Shown here piece by piece: positions 1 to 9,184 of a DNA stretch of 37,006 bases; the stretch's first letter is position 1; every line of letters begins with the position of its first letter. Source of the stretch: Clostridia bacterium. Its GTDB lineage: Bacteria > Bacillota > Clostridia > Oscillospirales > CAG-272. Under the pieces are notes generated by a model. That model ran no database searches and was not told the origin of the DNA. It saw only the letters and a program-made list of their open reading frames with translations. A program made the position numbers and the translations under genes. Location of the stretch: positions 67,839 to 104,844 of the forward strand of contig JAFYHA010000141.1 in the NCBI GenBank assembly GCA_017539425.1. The letters are read 5' to 3'.

Positions 1-17
1 GACCTCCGTCACGGCAA

Positions 18-1331
18 TCAATCAAGGAATCCTTTGTAATTACGCATTGTAATCTGGGATTCGAGTTCGCGTGCCGTTTCAAGCGCAACACCAATCACGA
101 TCAGCAGCGAAGTGCCACCGAAGGCAAGTCCTGCAAATCTACCGCCGGAAACCGCATTGATGATCAGAGGCAGAGCTGCCACGACGACCAGGAACACAGC
201 ACCGATCAGTGTGATTCTGTTGAGGACCTTAGTGATATAATCCGACGTAGGCTTGCCGGGACGAATACCCGGAATGGCTCCGCCGTTGTCTTTGATGTTG
301 TTCGCCACTTCTACAGGGTTGAACGAGATCAAAATATAGAAATACGAGAACGCTATGATCAACGCGATGTCCACAACGATGTAAATCCATGTGTCGGTAT
401 CAAACCAGGTATCCACCACACCTGCGAACCAGCTGTTCGGGAAGAACGTAGCAATGGTAGCAGGAATCGCAACCAGCGAGTTGGCGAAGATGATCGGCAT
501 AACGCCGCTCATGTTCAGTTTCAACGGCAGATGACTGGACTGACCGCCGTACATTTTACGACCGACAGTTCTCTTGGCATACTGGATCGGGATTCTGCGC
601 TCGGAGTTGGTCACCCAAACGATCAACAGGATCATACCCAGTGTGATCAGAACGGAAACAACACCAAGCAGGATGCCGACAGCAAGCGGATAAGCATTGC
701 TTGTGATCATACCCCAAAGGCCGTTCACAAGGACCGGAACTCTGGAAATGATACCGGCAAACAGGATAATTGAGATACCGTTGCCGATGCCGTGCTCGTT
801 GATCTTCTCTGCCAGCCACATAATGATGGCCGCACCTGCACAATAGCAAACCATCATAATGATGATTTCCCATGCGCCGGTATCCACACCGTTGATCAGC
901 AGTTTCTGAGTTTCAGAACTGTTGTTCTTCAGCATCATGGCATAGCCGTATGCGGTCACGATAGCCAGGATCACAGTCAGCACACGGGTGATGGCCGTAA
1001 TCTTCTGGCGGCCGTTCTCTTCCTTGGACATCCGTTCCAGGGCGGGAATAGCCACGCAAAGCAACTGCAGCACGATGGACGCCGTGATGTAAGGCGAAAC
1101 CGACAGGGCAAACAACGTGCCATAACTCAAAGCACTACCGGACAGGATGTTGAAGTAACTCAGGATTGAACTTCCGGAAGTTGCGGAGAACCAAGCGTTA
1201 ATAGCTTCACCATTAACAAATGGTACAGGGATGTTGGAGCCTAAGCGATACAGGATGATTACGATGATCGTGAACAGGATCTTTTTGCGTAATTCCGGTA
1301 TTCTCCAGGCATTTCTAAATGTTTGAAACAT
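18..1331 (-). CDS. secY: Preprotein translocase subunit SecY
   Basis: SecY forms the protein-conducting channel of the Sec translocon in the cytoplasmic membrane, together with SecE and SecG. The 437-residue product has about ten hydrophobic segments and the usual family length. It begins with the typical amphipathic N-terminus (MFQTFRNAWRIPELRKK), and conserved stretches such as GIGNGISIILFAGI and the basic cytosolic loop near GGQSSHLPLKLN are present. It is the last complete gene of the ribosomal cluster and starts 2 nt after the rplO stop codon, so it is probably translationally coupled. Just past its stop, a GGAGG motif at positions 3-8 (read on the minus strand) suggests that another gene of the operon begins beyond the left edge. 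In many Firmicutes that gene is adk or map. Confidence 0.98.
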   Translation of the reverse strand: MFQTFRNAWRIPELRKKILFTIIVIILYRLGSNIPVPFVNGEAINAWFSATSGSSILSYFNILSGSALSYGTLFALSVSPYITASIVLQLLCVAIPALERMSKEENGRQKITAITRVLTVILAIVTAYGYAMMLKNNSSETQKLLINGVDTGAWEIIIMMVCYCAGAAIIMWLAEKINEHGIGNGISIILFAGIISRVPVLVNGLWGMITSNAYPLAVGILLGVVSVLITLGMILLIVWVTNSERRIPIQYAKRTVGRKMYGGQSSHLPLKLNMSGVMPIIFANSLVAIPATIATFFPNSWFAGVVDTWFDTDTWIYIVVDIALIIAFSYFYILISFNPVEVANNIKDNGGAIPGIRPGKPTSDYITKVLNRITLIGAVFLVVVAALPLIINAVSGGRFAGLAFGGTSLLIVIGVALETARELESQITMRNYKGFLD

Positions 1332-1333
1332 CC

Positions 1334-1780
1334 TTATACCTCCTCAACCGTTCCGCCAGCCTTCTCAATCTTTTCTTTGGCAACTGCAGAGAATTTTGCA
1401 GCTTTTACAACGAGAGCCACATTGAGTTCACCGTTGCCGAGCACTTTCAGACCGTCAAGTTCTTTCTTCACAAGTCCTTTTTCTCTTAACGCCGCCAGAT
1501 CAACAATGGTTCCGTTTTCAAAGACGGAAAGTGAGCCGACATTAACGGTAGCATAGTTTGTCGCAAACTTGTTGTGGAATCCTCTCTTCGGGAGTTTCCG
1601 ATACAGAGGGAGCTGGCCACCTTCAAAGCCGAGTCTCACGCCACCGCCGGAGCGGGCATTCTGACCCTTGTGACCCTTGCCTGCGGTTTTACCGTTTCCG
1701 GAACCCGGGCCTCTGCCTTTGCGATAGGGACGCTTTGCAGAACCCTCAGCAGGCTGTAAATCATTCAGAAGAAATGACAT
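1334..1780 (-). CDS. rplO: 50S ribosomal protein L15
   Basis: L15 is a late-assembly protein of the large ribosomal subunit that threads through 23S rRNA. The 148-residue product has the diagnostic glycine-rich basic N-terminal extension (about residues 14-42, [19 protein letters not shown]) followed by the conserved [17 protein letters not shown] stretch. I chose the ATG at 1780 because it has AAGGAGG at a good distance and gives the family N-terminus [10 protein letters not shown]. The open frame extends further upstream, but that part overlaps rpmD and has no family similarity. It follows rpmD by 13 nt and precedes secY by 2 nt. Confidence 0.98.
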   Translation of the reverse strand: MSFLLNDLQPAEGSAKRPYRKGRGPGSGNGKTAGKGHKGQNARSGGGVRLGFEGGQLPLYRKLPKRGFHNKFATNYATVNVGSLSVFENGTIVDLAALREKGLVKKELDGLKVLGNGELNVALVVKAAKFSAVAKEKIEKAGGTVEEV

Positions 1781-1793
1781 AGCACTACCCTCC

Positions 1794-1976
1794 TTAAGCT
1801 TCTTCCACTGTCTCAACCTTGACCAGGTGAGCCAGCAGCCGTACTTTTCCGGCAACCTCAGGACCGTTCGCAACGGTAATGCTATTACCGATCTTGAACA
1901 GACCCAGAGACTTTGCGGTCGCAACGGTCTTCGGCTTCGCGCCGATTAAACTTCTTACAAGTGTAATCTTAATCAT
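1794..1976 (-). CDS. rpmD: 50S ribosomal protein L30
   Basis: L30 is a small protein of the large subunit. The 60-residue product matches the normal bacterial length, begins [12 protein letters not shown] and carries the conserved pattern [17 protein letters not shown]. It lies between rpsE and rplO with only 11-13 nt on either side, which is the standard place of rpmD in the spc operon. Nothing is unusual apart from a slightly divergent centre ([15 protein letters not shown]). Confidence 0.96.
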   Translation of the reverse strand: MIKITLVRSLIGAKPKTVATAKSLGLFKIGNSITVANGPEVAGKVRLLAHLVKVETVEEA

Positions 1977-1987
1977 TGCGCGCCTCC

Positions 1988-2491
1988 TTAACCTTTGACC
2001 TGCTCCACGGAAATGCCGCGGACCGCCGCGACCTCTTCAATGGTTCTCAGTTCTTTCAAACCCTCGATGGTCGCTTTGACCACGTTGGTCGGGTTGGTTG
2101 AACGAAGACATTTTGCACGGATGTTCGAAATGCCGGCAGCATCCAGAATCATTCTGACCTTGTTACCTGCGATAACGCCGGTACCTTCGGCAGCCGGCTT
2201 CAGCAGAACGCGGCCTGCGCCGTATTCGCCGACGACTTCGTGCGGAATGGTCGTGCCTTTCAGCGCAACCGTGATCATGTTCTTCTTCGCGTCTTCAATT
2301 CCCTTGCGGATAGCTTCGGGAACCTCGGCGGCCTTGCCCAGGCCAACGCCGACATGACCGTTCCGGTCGCCGACAACCATAATAGCGGCGAAGCGGGCCA
2401 CACGGCCACCTTTAACGGTCTTGGAAACACGATTCAGCGCAACAAGCTGCTCTACAAGTTCATCGCTTGCAGAATCAAATCTTTTAGACAT
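1988..2491 (-). CDS. rpsE: 30S ribosomal protein S5
   Basis: S5 sits at the back of the 30S head-body junction and affects decoding fidelity and mRNA entry. The 167-residue product has the N-terminal double-stranded-RNA-binding-like S5 domain with the signature [21 protein letters not shown] (residues about 28-48) and the C-terminal domain containing [19 protein letters not shown] and [16 protein letters not shown]. The start at 2491 is preceded by a GGAGGA motif about 11 nt away. A 74-nt gap separates it from rplR upstream, longer than most gaps in this cluster. Confidence 0.98.
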   Translation of the reverse strand: MSKRFDSASDELVEQLVALNRVSKTVKGGRVARFAAIMVVGDRNGHVGVGLGKAAEVPEAIRKGIEDAKKNMITVALKGTTIPHEVVGEYGAGRVLLKPAAEGTGVIAGNKVRMILDAAGISNIRAKCLRSTNPTNVVKATIEGLKELRTIEEVAAVRGISVEQVKG

Positions 2492-2565
2492 AATGTGTGT
2501 TTTCCTCCATAATTGTGTTCAATTGGCATTGAACAGTGTACAAACCGGACTGACCTGAACCCAGA

Positions 2566-2925
2566 TCAGAACTTCAGTCCGCCCTCACGGGCAGCTGCAG
2601 CCAATTCCGATACACGGCCGTGAAAGAGATAGCCGCCACGGTCGAAAACGACCTCGGTGATACCTGCTTCAAGCGCCTTTTCAGCAATTTTCTGGCCGAC
2701 AAACTTGGCCGCTTCCTTATTGCCGCCGTTGCCTTCGTATCCGGCACCGTAGGTAGAAGCCGCGACAAGCGTCACGCCTTTTTCATCATCAATGATCTGA
2801 GCCGAGATATTCGCGTTGGAGCGGTAAACCGCCAGACGAGGACGGGAAGCTGTGCCCGAGATCTTGGCTCTGACTCTCTTGTGTCTCTTAAGACGAGCTT
2901 TGTTACTGTCTTTCTTAGAAACCAT
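2566..2925 (-). CDS. rplR: 50S ribosomal protein L18
   Basis: L18 binds 5S rRNA together with L5 and L25 and anchors it to the central protuberance. The 119-residue protein has the basic N-terminus ([21 protein letters not shown]), the core [18 protein letters not shown] and the conserved ending [26 protein letters not shown]. Its length is typical for bacteria. It follows rplF by 20 nt. Confidence 0.98.
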   Translation of the reverse strand: MVSKKDSNKARLKRHKRVRAKISGTASRPRLAVYRSNANISAQIIDDEKGVTLVAASTYGAGYEGNGGNKEAAKFVGQKIAEKALEAGITEVVFDRGGYLFHGRVSELAAAAREGGLKF

Positions 2926-2945
2926 GTCTATTCCACTCCTTTCAA

Positions 2946-3557
2946 TTACTTACCGGTCTTGCCGGCCTTGCGGCGAATACGCTCACCCTGATACTGAATG
3001 CCTTTGCCATGATAAGGTTCAGGCGGTCTCTTGCTGCGAATGACCGCCGCCATCTGACCTACAGCCTGCTTGTCCGCACCCTTGACGATGATCGTGGGAT
3101 CTGCGGCCTGTTCAAGGACTTCCAGCGTGATTCCTTCGGGCGGAGTAATGATGTACTTGTCCTGGGGAACCATTTCGTTGCCTTTGCCCTTCACCAGGGA
3201 GTAACCGACAAACAGAAGAACAGAGTTGCCTCTCTTGACGGCTTTGTAGCCGACGCCTTTGATGATCAGTGTCTTCTGGAATCCCTCGGAAACACCGACG
3301 ACCATATTGTGCAGAAGCGCGCGGGACAGACCGTGCAAACGCTTTGCTTCCGGATCTTCGGTTTCTTTTCCGTCCTCTTCCAAAGGACGCTCAAGTTTGA
3401 TTTCTTTTGCGCCTTCATCATAATTCAGGGTGATGCAAGGGGCAAATTTACGTGTCAGTGTGCCGTTCTTGCCGGATACGGTCACCACGTTGTTCTCGCC
3501 GATCTCGATTTTGACGCCCGCGGGGACGGCAACGGGAGCTCTACCAATTCTTGACAT
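2946..3557 (-). CDS. rplF: 50S ribosomal protein L6, with insertions
   Basis: L6 binds helix 97 of 23S rRNA near the factor-binding site. The product starts [15 protein letters not shown] and ends with the expected GKTGK, and it retains [19 protein letters not shown] and the [13 protein letters not shown] stretch. At 203 residues it is longer than the roughly 177-182 usual in bacteria. The extra length appears as an acidic segment at about residues 60-71 ([13 protein letters not shown]) and a second one near residues 121-135 ([15 protein letters not shown]). Both fall between conserved blocks, so I read them as loop insertions and not as frame errors. It starts 14 nt after rpsH ends. Confidence 0.97.
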   Translation of the reverse strand: MSRIGRAPVAVPAGVKIEIGENNVVTVSGKNGTLTRKFAPCITLNYDEGAKEIKLERPLEEDGKETEDPEAKRLHGLSRALLHNMVVGVSEGFQKTLIIKGVGYKAVKRGNSVLLFVGYSLVKGKGNEMVPQDKYIITPPEGITLEVLEQAADPTIIVKGADKQAVGQMAAVIRSKRPPEPYHGKGIQYQGERIRRKAGKTGK

Positions 3558-3571
3558 TGTTCAAACCTCCC

Positions 3572-3970
3572 TTACCAGACGAACGCAAGAACTTCTCCGC
3601 CGACATTCTCGCGGCGGGCCTTCTTGTCCGTCATAATACCCTTGGATGTGGAAACGATCGCGATTCCCATACCGTTCATAACCTTAGGCATATCCTCGCA
3701 GCCGGCGTAGATTCTCAGACCCGGGCGGGAGACGCGCTTGATACCGCGGATTACGCGCTGTTTGTTCGCCGTATACTTAAGAGTAATACGGATCACACCC
3801 TGCTTGGTGATATCCATCACTTCGTAACCTTTGATATATCCTTCTTCAACAAGGATATCGGCTATGGCCTTCTTCATATTGGAAGCCGGTACATCAACAG
3901 TCGCATGCTTTGCAGAGCTGGCATTTCTGATTCTCGTCAGCATATCTGCGATCACATCAGACATTTGCAT
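3572..3970 (-). CDS. rpsH: 30S ribosomal protein S8
   Basis: S8 is a primary binder of the 16S rRNA central domain and, in enterobacteria, a translational repressor of the spc operon. The 132-residue product has the N-terminal [14 protein letters not shown] motif and the C-terminal signature [26 protein letters not shown]. The ATG at 3970 has GGAGG 9 nt upstream. The preceding gap to rpsN is 122 nt, the widest within this part of the operon, and contains inverted repeats described separately. Confidence 0.98.
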   Translation of the reverse strand: MQMSDVIADMLTRIRNASSAKHATVDVPASNMKKAIADILVEEGYIKGYEVMDITKQGVIRITLKYTANKQRVIRGIKRVSRPGLRIYAGCEDMPKVMNGMGIAIVSTSKGIMTDKKARRENVGGEVLAFVW

Positions 3971-4066
3971 AGTAATAATCCTCCTTATGCAAGTTCATTT
4001 ATCTTGCTGCCGTTCTACACGGCGGCCAGCCGGCGGTTAAGTAAACTTCCTACCGGCCGTTGGGGG

Positions 4067-4087
4067 AACGATTGAATTCCAATCGTT
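4067..4087 (-). promoter_or_regulatory. Hairpin in the rpsN-rpsH intergenic gap
   Basis: A perfect 8-bp inverted repeat, AACGATTG and CAATCGTT separated by 5 nt, lies directly after the rpsN stop codon. It is not followed by a T tract in the direction of transcription, so it does not look like an intrinsic terminator. Further GC-rich complementary segments (GGCCGG, CCGGC, GCCGCC) follow before the rpsH ribosome-binding site. It could be an mRNA processing, stability or protein-binding structure. The function is inferred only from position. Confidence 0.4.
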
Positions 4088-4092
4088 GGAAA

Positions 4093-4278
4093 TCACCAGG
4101 ACGCTTTTCTCACGCCTGGAATTTCGCCTTTGTAAGCCATTTCGCGGAAGCAGATACGGCAGATCCCGTATTTACGCAGATACGCATGCGGCCGTCCGCA
4201 AATCTTGCAGCGGTTGTAGCGTCTGGTCGAGAATTTCTGCGGACCCTGCTGCTTCAAAATCATCGCTTTCTTTGCCAT
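4093..4278 (-). CDS. rpsN: 30S ribosomal protein S14, zinc-binding type
   Basis: S14 is a late-assembly protein of the 30S head. This is the short zinc-binding form: 61 residues with two CxxC pairs (C24, C27, C40, C43) in [20 protein letters not shown]. It is the usual operon-encoded form in Firmicutes, whereas the longer zinc-free form is usually elsewhere in the genome. The C-terminus [11 protein letters not shown] is exactly as expected. It lies 16 nt after rplE. Confidence 0.98.
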   Translation of the reverse strand: MAKKAMILKQQGPQKFSTRRYNRCKICGRPHAYLRKYGICRICFREMAYKGEIPGVRKASW

Positions 4279-4294
4279 TGTTCAGTTTCCTCCA

Positions 4295-4834
4295 TCAATC
4301 AGCAAACGGAGCGCCGAACATTCTCAGCATCTCTCTTGCTTCATCATCATTCACAGCCGTGGTCACGAAGCAGATATCCATACCGCGAATCTTTTCGATC
4401 TTGTCGTATTCGATTTCAGGGAAGATCAGCTGTTCCTTCAGACCCAGCGCGTAATTGCCGCGGCCGTCAAAAGCGTTCGGATTGATGCCTTTGAAGTCAC
4501 GTACGCGAGGCAGTGCGAAGTTGAACAGACGGTCCATAAACTCATACATGCGCTCGCCGCGCAGTGTGACTTTCGCACCGATCTTCATACCCGCACGGAG
4601 TTTGAAGTTAGCTACGGATTTCTTAGCTGTGGTGGGAACCGCTTTCTGGCCGGAGATCTGAGTCAGATCCGCAAGAACAGCGTCCAAAGCTTTGGAATTT
4701 TCCTTTGCATCTCCGACGCCGACGTTGATCACGATCTTGTCGAGCTTCGGAATCTGCATCACGCTCTGATAATTGTACTTCGCCATAAGGGCGGGAGCGA
4801 TTTCGGATTTATACAAGTCTCTGAGTCTTGCCAT
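4295..4834 (-). CDS. rplE: 50S ribosomal protein L5
   Basis: L5 binds 5S rRNA and contacts the P-site tRNA in the central protuberance. The 179-residue product has the normal length and the conserved blocks [39 protein letters not shown] and [23 protein letters not shown]. It starts 14 nt after rplX, with a GGAGGA-type ribosome-binding site. Confidence 0.98.
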   Translation of the reverse strand: MARLRDLYKSEIAPALMAKYNYQSVMQIPKLDKIVINVGVGDAKENSKALDAVLADLTQISGQKAVPTTAKKSVANFKLRAGMKIGAKVTLRGERMYEFMDRLFNFALPRVRDFKGINPNAFDGRGNYALGLKEQLIFPEIEYDKIEKIRGMDICFVTTAVNDDEAREMLRMFGAPFAD

Positions 4835-4848
4835 TGTCGTTCTCCTCC

Positions 4849-5166
4849 TTACAGTTCAGCGCCGCATTTTGCGCAAACGCGGACTTTCTTGCCGTTATCC
4901 AGGACCTTTGTCTTTGTCCGAACGCCTTTACCGCATTTCGGGCAGTACAGAGCAACCTTGGAAGCGTAAATCGCACCTTCCGCCTCTACGATGCCGCCGG
5001 CTTCACCCTGGCGACGGGGTTTCATGTGCTTCTTGATCATATGCACGCCTTTGACCAGGACCTTGCCCTCGTCAGGAGAGGCGGCGATCACTTCACCGCG
5101 AACGCCCTTGTCATCGCCGGAAAGGATCACAACGGTATCACCTTTTTTGATGTGTAATTTAGCCAT
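4849..5166 (-). CDS. rplX: 50S ribosomal protein L24, four-cysteine type
   Basis: L24 is an assembly initiator of the large subunit, with a KOW domain at residues about 5-35 ([17 protein letters not shown]). The start is the ATG at 5166, because GAGGAGG precedes it at the right distance and the N-terminus becomes [10 protein letters not shown]; an upstream in-frame codon at 5181 would place the Shine-Dalgarno inside the gene. The 105-residue product ends in a likely zinc ribbon with C75, C78, C98 and C101 (CPKCGK and CAKCGAEL). It follows rplN by 11 nt. Confidence 0.97.
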   Translation of the reverse strand: MAKLHIKKGDTVVILSGDDKGVRGEVIAASPDEGKVLVKGVHMIKKHMKPRRQGEAGGIVEAEGAIYASKVALYCPKCGKGVRTKTKVLDNGKKVRVCAKCGAEL

Positions 5167-5177
5167 TGCGTTCCTCC

Positions 5178-5546
5178 TCACAGCACTTCAGGCGCCAAAG
5201 ACAGGATCTTCAGATACTGCTTTTCGCGAAGTTCACGTGCCACCGGCCCGAAAATACGGGTGCCCGTCGGCGTCTTATCTTCCTTTATGATGACCGCTGC
5301 GTTCTCATCAAACTTGATGAAGGTTCCGTCAGCACGCTTCACACCGTGCGCGGTACGAACAACAACAGCTTTCACAACATCGCCTTTTTTGACAACGCCA
5401 CCAGGGATGGCCTTCTTGACGGAGCAGACCACGATGTCTCCGACATTTGCATATCTTCGACCGGATCCGCCCAGAACCCGAATGCACATCAGCTCTTTGG
5501 CACCGGTGTTGTCAGCGACTTTCATCAGTGTTTGTTGCTGAATCAT
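5178..5546 (-). CDS. rplN: 50S ribosomal protein L14
   Basis: L14 lies at the subunit interface and forms an intersubunit bridge with 16S rRNA. The 122-residue product starts [19 protein letters not shown] and includes the family signature ([17 protein letters not shown]) and the ending [19 protein letters not shown]. Its length is exactly typical. The GGAGG site lies 6 nt before the ATG. A 66-nt gap separates it from rpsQ. Confidence 0.98.
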   Translation of the reverse strand: MIQQQTLMKVADNTGAKELMCIRVLGGSGRRYANVGDIVVCSVKKAIPGGVVKKGDVVKAVVVRTAHGVKRADGTFIKFDENAAVIIKEDKTPTGTRIFGPVARELREKQYLKILSLAPEVL

Positions 5547-5612
5547 GTTATTCCTCCTACTGTTTCAGTACGCATCGACGTACTTACTATTCGTGATTCA
5601 ATTCAGTAATAA

Positions 5613-5867
5613 TTATTTCGCTTTTTCAATAATGCGAACCAGTCTCCATCTCTTGGTCTTGGAAAGAGGACGGGTTTCCATTATCTCGACTTTGTCACCG
5701 ATACCGCACTCATTGTTGTCATCCTGAGCGTGTACCTTCAGTGTCCGTTTAATGATCTTGCCAAAAGCAGGATGCTTCACGTTATCCTCAATGGAGACGA
5801 CAATGGTCTTGTCCATCTTGTCGCTGGACACGATACCCACTCTGGTTTTTCTCAGTGTTCTTTCCAT
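5613..5867 (-). CDS. rpsQ: 30S ribosomal protein S17
   Basis: S17 is a primary 16S rRNA-binding protein with an OB fold. The 84-residue product contains the expected [18 protein letters not shown] and [32 protein letters not shown] blocks. Its start codon overlaps the rpmC stop in a TAATG arrangement, so it is probably translated by coupling to rpmC. Confidence 0.98.
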   Translation of the reverse strand: MERTLRKTRVGIVSSDKMDKTIVVSIEDNVKHPAFGKIIKRTLKVHAQDDNNECGIGDKVEIMETRPLSKTKRWRLVRIIEKAK

Positions 5868-6070
5868 TATTTAGCCTCCTCCTGGGATTTCTTCTGCTGC
5901 AGGACCGTCATCACGCGGGCGATATCCTTTTTCACGTCGTTGATGACGTGAGGATTGTCCAGCTGATTGGTGGTGTGCTGGAAGCGAAGATTGAACAGCT
6001 CTGTCTTCAGATCCTTCAACTTTGCCTCCAGTGCCTGGATGCTCAATTGATTCAGTTCAGATGCTCTCAT
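5867..6070 (-). CDS. rpmC: 50S ribosomal protein L29
   Basis: L29 is a small two-helix protein at the polypeptide exit tunnel, next to the docking site of trigger factor and SRP. The 67-residue product has the family pattern [31 protein letters not shown]. It begins 3 nt after rplP and overlaps rpsQ by one base. Confidence 0.97.
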   Translation of the reverse strand: MRASELNQLSIQALEAKLKDLKTELFNLRFQHTTNQLDNPHVINDVKKDIARVMTVLQQKKSQEEAK

Positions 6071-6073
6071 GCC

Positions 6074-6505
6074 TTACACCTCCTCGGTCTTTTCAGCGGT
6101 CTCTTTGGTCACGAATTTGCTCTTGATCGGGAGCTTGTGACCGGCAAGTCGCATAGCTTCTCTGGCGGTTGCTTCGTCGACACCATCCATCTCAAACATA
6201 ATGCGGCCGGGCTTAACCACTGCGACCCAGTACGAAACTGCACCTTTACCGGAACCCATACGGGTGTCAGCCGGCTTTTCGGTGATCGGTTTGTCCGGGA
6301 ACAGTTTGATCCAAACGCGTCCGCCACGTTTGATGTAACGGGTCATGGCGATACGGGCAGCTTCGATCTGGTTGGCCGTGATCCAGGCCGGTTCAAGTGC
6401 AACCAGGCCGTACTGACCATTGCTGATCGTGTTGCCGCGGGAAGCCTTACCCTTCATTCTGCCGCGCTGAACACGACGGAATTTAACTCTCTTAGGCATC
6501 AACAT
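6074..6505 (-). CDS. rplP: 50S ribosomal protein L16
   Basis: L16 organises the A-site tRNA-binding region of the large subunit. The 143-residue product has the diagnostic N-terminus [19 protein letters not shown] and the conserved [20 protein letters not shown] and [19 protein letters not shown] blocks. Its start overlaps the rpsC stop by one base (TAATG). The C-terminus is a little longer and more acidic or polar than usual (ETAEKTEEV). Confidence 0.98.
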   Translation of the reverse strand: MLMPKRVKFRRVQRGRMKGKASRGNTISNGQYGLVALEPAWITANQIEAARIAMTRYIKRGGRVWIKLFPDKPITEKPADTRMGSGKGAVSYWVAVVKPGRIMFEMDGVDEATAREAMRLAGHKLPIKSKFVTKETAEKTEEV

Positions 6506-7371
6506 TACTTTGTACCTCCATCTCTAGGAGTTCTGGCGGGACGATCGCCTGCCGGACGCGGCTGGCGGGGTCTGCCATCATTGTTAAAGCGTCTGCCGTT
6601 GTTGTTCTGCTGACCGTTCGGATTGTTTCCTCTGCGATCGCCGCCTCTGCGGTTGTCTCTGCGGTCGCCGCGACGGTTGTCACGCTGGCTACCCGGTCTG
6701 GTCACTTCGCGGAGCACTTCGCCGCTTGCGTAGATCCAAACCTTCACACCGATACGGCCATAGGTCGTTGCCGCTTCGGCAAACCCGTAGTCGATGTCGG
6801 CACGAAGTGTCTGAAGCGGGATGGTTCCTTCGTGATAGTGCTCACTTCTGGAAATCTCAACACCGCCGAGACGGCCGCCGCATGTGATCTTTATGCCCTT
6901 GGCACCCAGTCTCATCGTGTTGCGGATCGCCATCTTCATAGCCTTACGGTAGGTCACTCTGCGCTCCAGCTGAGCGGCAATGTTTTCAGCCACAAGCTGA
7001 GCGTTCAGATCGGGCTGTCTGACTTCCGTAACGTCCAGGACCACTTTCGCGCCGGGAACCATCTTGGACACAGCCTGTCTGTACTTCTCAATCATGACGC
7101 CGTCTTTGCCGATCACATATCCGGGTTTTGCGCAATGCACAAGAATTCTCACGAATTCCTGATTCTTGCCCGAACGTGCATCGTACACGTTTTTGCGTTC
7201 GATCTCAATCTTCGGAACGCCGGCATCCTTGAGTTCGTTCTTGAGGAACGTTCTGATCTTTTTGTCTGACACAAGGGTTTCACCGAATTTCTCATCGGAC
7301 ACGAACCATCTTGAGTCCCAATCTTTAATTACGCCGACACGCATGCCGTGGGGATTAACTTTCTGACCCAT
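6505..7371 (-). CDS. rpsC: 30S ribosomal protein S3, with long Arg/Gly/Asn-rich tail
   Basis: S3 lines the mRNA entry channel and takes part in the ribosomal helicase activity. The N-terminal part ([23 protein letters not shown]), the KH domain (about residues 62-95) and the C-terminal domain ([34 protein letters not shown] split by normal spacing) are all intact. At 288 residues it exceeds the common 210-235. Residues 225-288 form a low-complexity tail rich in Arg, Gly, Asn, Asp and Pro, with repeated DRR/NRR units, which is probably disordered and RNA-binding. It starts 16 nt after rplV and overlaps rplP by one base. Confidence 0.98.
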   Translation of the reverse strand: MGQKVNPHGMRVGVIKDWDSRWFVSDEKFGETLVSDKKIRTFLKNELKDAGVPKIEIERKNVYDARSGKNQEFVRILVHCAKPGYVIGKDGVMIEKYRQAVSKMVPGAKVVLDVTEVRQPDLNAQLVAENIAAQLERRVTYRKAMKMAIRNTMRLGAKGIKITCGGRLGGVEISRSEHYHEGTIPLQTLRADIDYGFAEAATTYGRIGVKVWIYASGEVLREVTRPGSQRDNRRGDRRDNRRGGDRRGNNPNGQQNNNGRRFNNDGRPRQPRPAGDRPARTPRDGGTK

Positions 7372-7387
7372 GATTCATACCCTCCTA

Positions 7388-7723
7388 TCAGTCTCTTTCG
7401 GCCACAACCATGGTCACATGGCTGGTGCGCTTTAAAATTCTGTCTGCACTTCCCTTAGCGCGAGGCATAAGCCGTTTCATTGTCGGGCCGGGGCACACAA
7501 AGCAGGTCGAAACATACAGACGGGTTGTGTCCATATGGAAATTCGTCTCTGCGTTGGCGACCGCGCTGTTCAACAGCTTGATCAGGTATTCCGAAGCTCC
7601 GCGGGGTGTGTTCTTCAGAATCGCCATCGCGGTATCCACATCCTTGCCTCTAATCAGATCGAGCACATATTGAACTTTTCTAGGGGAAATTCTTGCATAC
7701 TTAAGATATGCTGCTGCTTCCAT
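7388..7723 (-). CDS. rplV: 50S ribosomal protein L22
   Basis: L22 lines the peptide exit tunnel and its extended beta-hairpin is the site of some macrolide resistance mutations. The 111-residue product has the conserved start ([23 protein letters not shown] split across the first 30 residues) and the hairpin region ending in [20 protein letters not shown]. It lies 21 nt downstream of rpsS and has a normal length. Confidence 0.98.
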   Translation of the reverse strand: MEAAAYLKYARISPRKVQYVLDLIRGKDVDTAMAILKNTPRGASEYLIKLLNSAVANAETNFHMDTTRLYVSTCFVCPGPTMKRLMPRAKGSADRILKRTSHVTMVVAERD

Positions 7724-7744
7724 TTTCGTAAGTGCCTCCTCTCA

Positions 7745-8029
7745 TTATTTGCCGGACGTGTTGGATGTCTTGGATCCAGAATGTCCTTTGAATGTTCTGG
7801 TCTGTGCGAACTCACCGAGCTTATGGCCGACCATATCTTCGGTTACGAACACAGGAACATGCTTTCTGCCGTCATGAACTGCAATCGTGTGACCCACGAA
7901 TTCAGGGAATATGGTGGAAGAACGAGACCAGGTCTTGATCACTTTCTTTTCATTCTTCTCATTCATCTCAACGATTCGATTGTACAGCTTCTCTTCTACG
8001 AAGGGCGGCTTTTTAGTACTTCTACTCAT
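7745..8029 (-). CDS. rpsS: 30S ribosomal protein S19
   Basis: S19 is in the 30S head, contacts S13 and lies near the A-site finger bridge. The 94-residue product starts [15 protein letters not shown] and contains [19 protein letters not shown] and the signature [20 protein letters not shown]. It follows rplB by 12 nt. Confidence 0.98.
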   Translation of the reverse strand: MSRSTKKPPFVEEKLYNRIVEMNEKNEKKVIKTWSRSSTIFPEFVGHTIAVHDGRKHVPVFVTEDMVGHKLGEFAQTRTFKGHSGSKTSNTSGK

Positions 8030-8041
8030 TTGATTCCCTCC

Positions 8042-8872
8042 TTATTTCGCGTTGCGGCGCTTCACGATGAACTTGTTGGTTCTCGCTTTAGCGTTGCGGG
8101 TCTTGTATCCGAGAGCAGGTTTGCCCCACGGGGTAACAGGGCCGGGGTGGCCGATCGGGCTCTTACCTTCACCACCACCGTGAGGGTGGTCGCACGGGTT
8201 CATCACGGAACCGCGGACAGTCGGGCGAATGCCCATATGTCTCTTGCGGCCGGCTTTGCCGAGTTTAACGGTATCATGCTCGATGTTGCCGACCTGTCCG
8301 ATAGTCGCTTTGCAATCCAGACGGATGATGCGGACTTCACCGGAAGGAAGACGGACCTGAGCGGAACCGTTCTCTTTCGCGATCAGCTGAGCGAAAACGC
8401 CAGCGGAACGGACCAGCTGCGCACCCTTGCCGGGATACAGCTCGATGTTGTGGATCATAGTACCCACGGGGATGTTGGCGATCGGCAGTGTGTTGCCGGG
8501 CTTGATGTCTGCGCCAGCACCGGAATACACCACGTCTCCGTCCTTCAGTCCGACAGGAGCGATGATGTAACTCCGCTTGCCTGCTTCATTCTCCAGCAGA
8601 GCAATATATGCGGAACGGTTGGGATCGTATTCCACGCCGATGACCTTGCTTGCGCTGGTGTCCTGGCGCTTGAAGTCCACGATTCTGTACTTGACCTTGT
8701 TGCCACCGCCTCTGTGACGAACGGTGATCTTGCCGTAACTGTTGCGACCGGAAAACTTCTTTTTCTTAGCAATCAGCGACTTCTCGGGAGACTTACGGGT
8801 GACTTCCTCAAAAGACGGGGTCGTCATGTTTCTCCGCGAAGGGGTCGTCGGTTTAAACTTAATTGTAGGCAT
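8042..8872 (-). CDS. rplB: 50S ribosomal protein L2
   Basis: L2 is one of the largest 50S proteins. It is needed for subunit association and for peptidyl-transferase assembly. The 276-residue product has the typical length, an N-terminal RNA-binding OB-like domain, an SH3-like domain, and the strongly conserved motif [17 protein letters not shown] with H229 in the position linked to peptidyl transferase. It lies 18 nt downstream of rplW and starts [14 protein letters not shown]. Confidence 0.98.
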   Translation of the reverse strand: MPTIKFKPTTPSRRNMTTPSFEEVTRKSPEKSLIAKKKKFSGRNSYGKITVRHRGGGNKVKYRIVDFKRQDTSASKVIGVEYDPNRSAYIALLENEAGKRSYIIAPVGLKDGDVVYSGAGADIKPGNTLPIANIPVGTMIHNIELYPGKGAQLVRSAGVFAQLIAKENGSAQVRLPSGEVRIIRLDCKATIGQVGNIEHDTVKLGKAGRKRHMGIRPTVRGSVMNPCDHPHGGGEGKSPIGHPGPVTPWGKPALGYKTRNAKARTNKFIVKRRNAK

Positions 8873-8890
8873 TTCTCATTCCTCCTACTC

Positions 8891-9184
8891 TCAGTTCAGG
8901 CCTTCAAAGAATTCGATCGGTTTCGAATTCTCGGTCAACGTTACAAAAGCCTTTTTCCATGCAGAAGTGTAACCGACGTGTACGCCCAGTCTCTTCTGCT
9001 TTCTCTTCATGTTGGTCGTGTTGACGGAAGCGACCTTGACCTTGAACATGGTTTCAACGGCCTTGGCAATCTCCGGCTTGGTGGCGTCCGGGCGAACCTT
9101 GAAGACGTAATGCTTGGATTCAACGCCGCGCATGCTGCTCTCAGAAATCACAGGAGCCACGATAATGTCTTGAATCGCTTTCAT
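8891..9184 (-). CDS. rplW: 50S ribosomal protein L23
   Basis: L23 is beside the exit tunnel and docks trigger factor and SRP. The 97-residue product has the conserved DIIVAPVISESSM start, the KYVFKV-like YVFKVRPDATKPEIAKAVE block and the central KVASVNTTNMKRKQKRLG loop. Its start codon overlaps the rplD stop by one base (TAATG). Confidence 0.97.
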   Translation of the reverse strand: MKAIQDIIVAPVISESSMRGVESKHYVFKVRPDATKPEIAKAVETMFKVKVASVNTTNMKRKQKRLGVHVGYTSAWKKAFVTLTENSKPIEFFEGLN

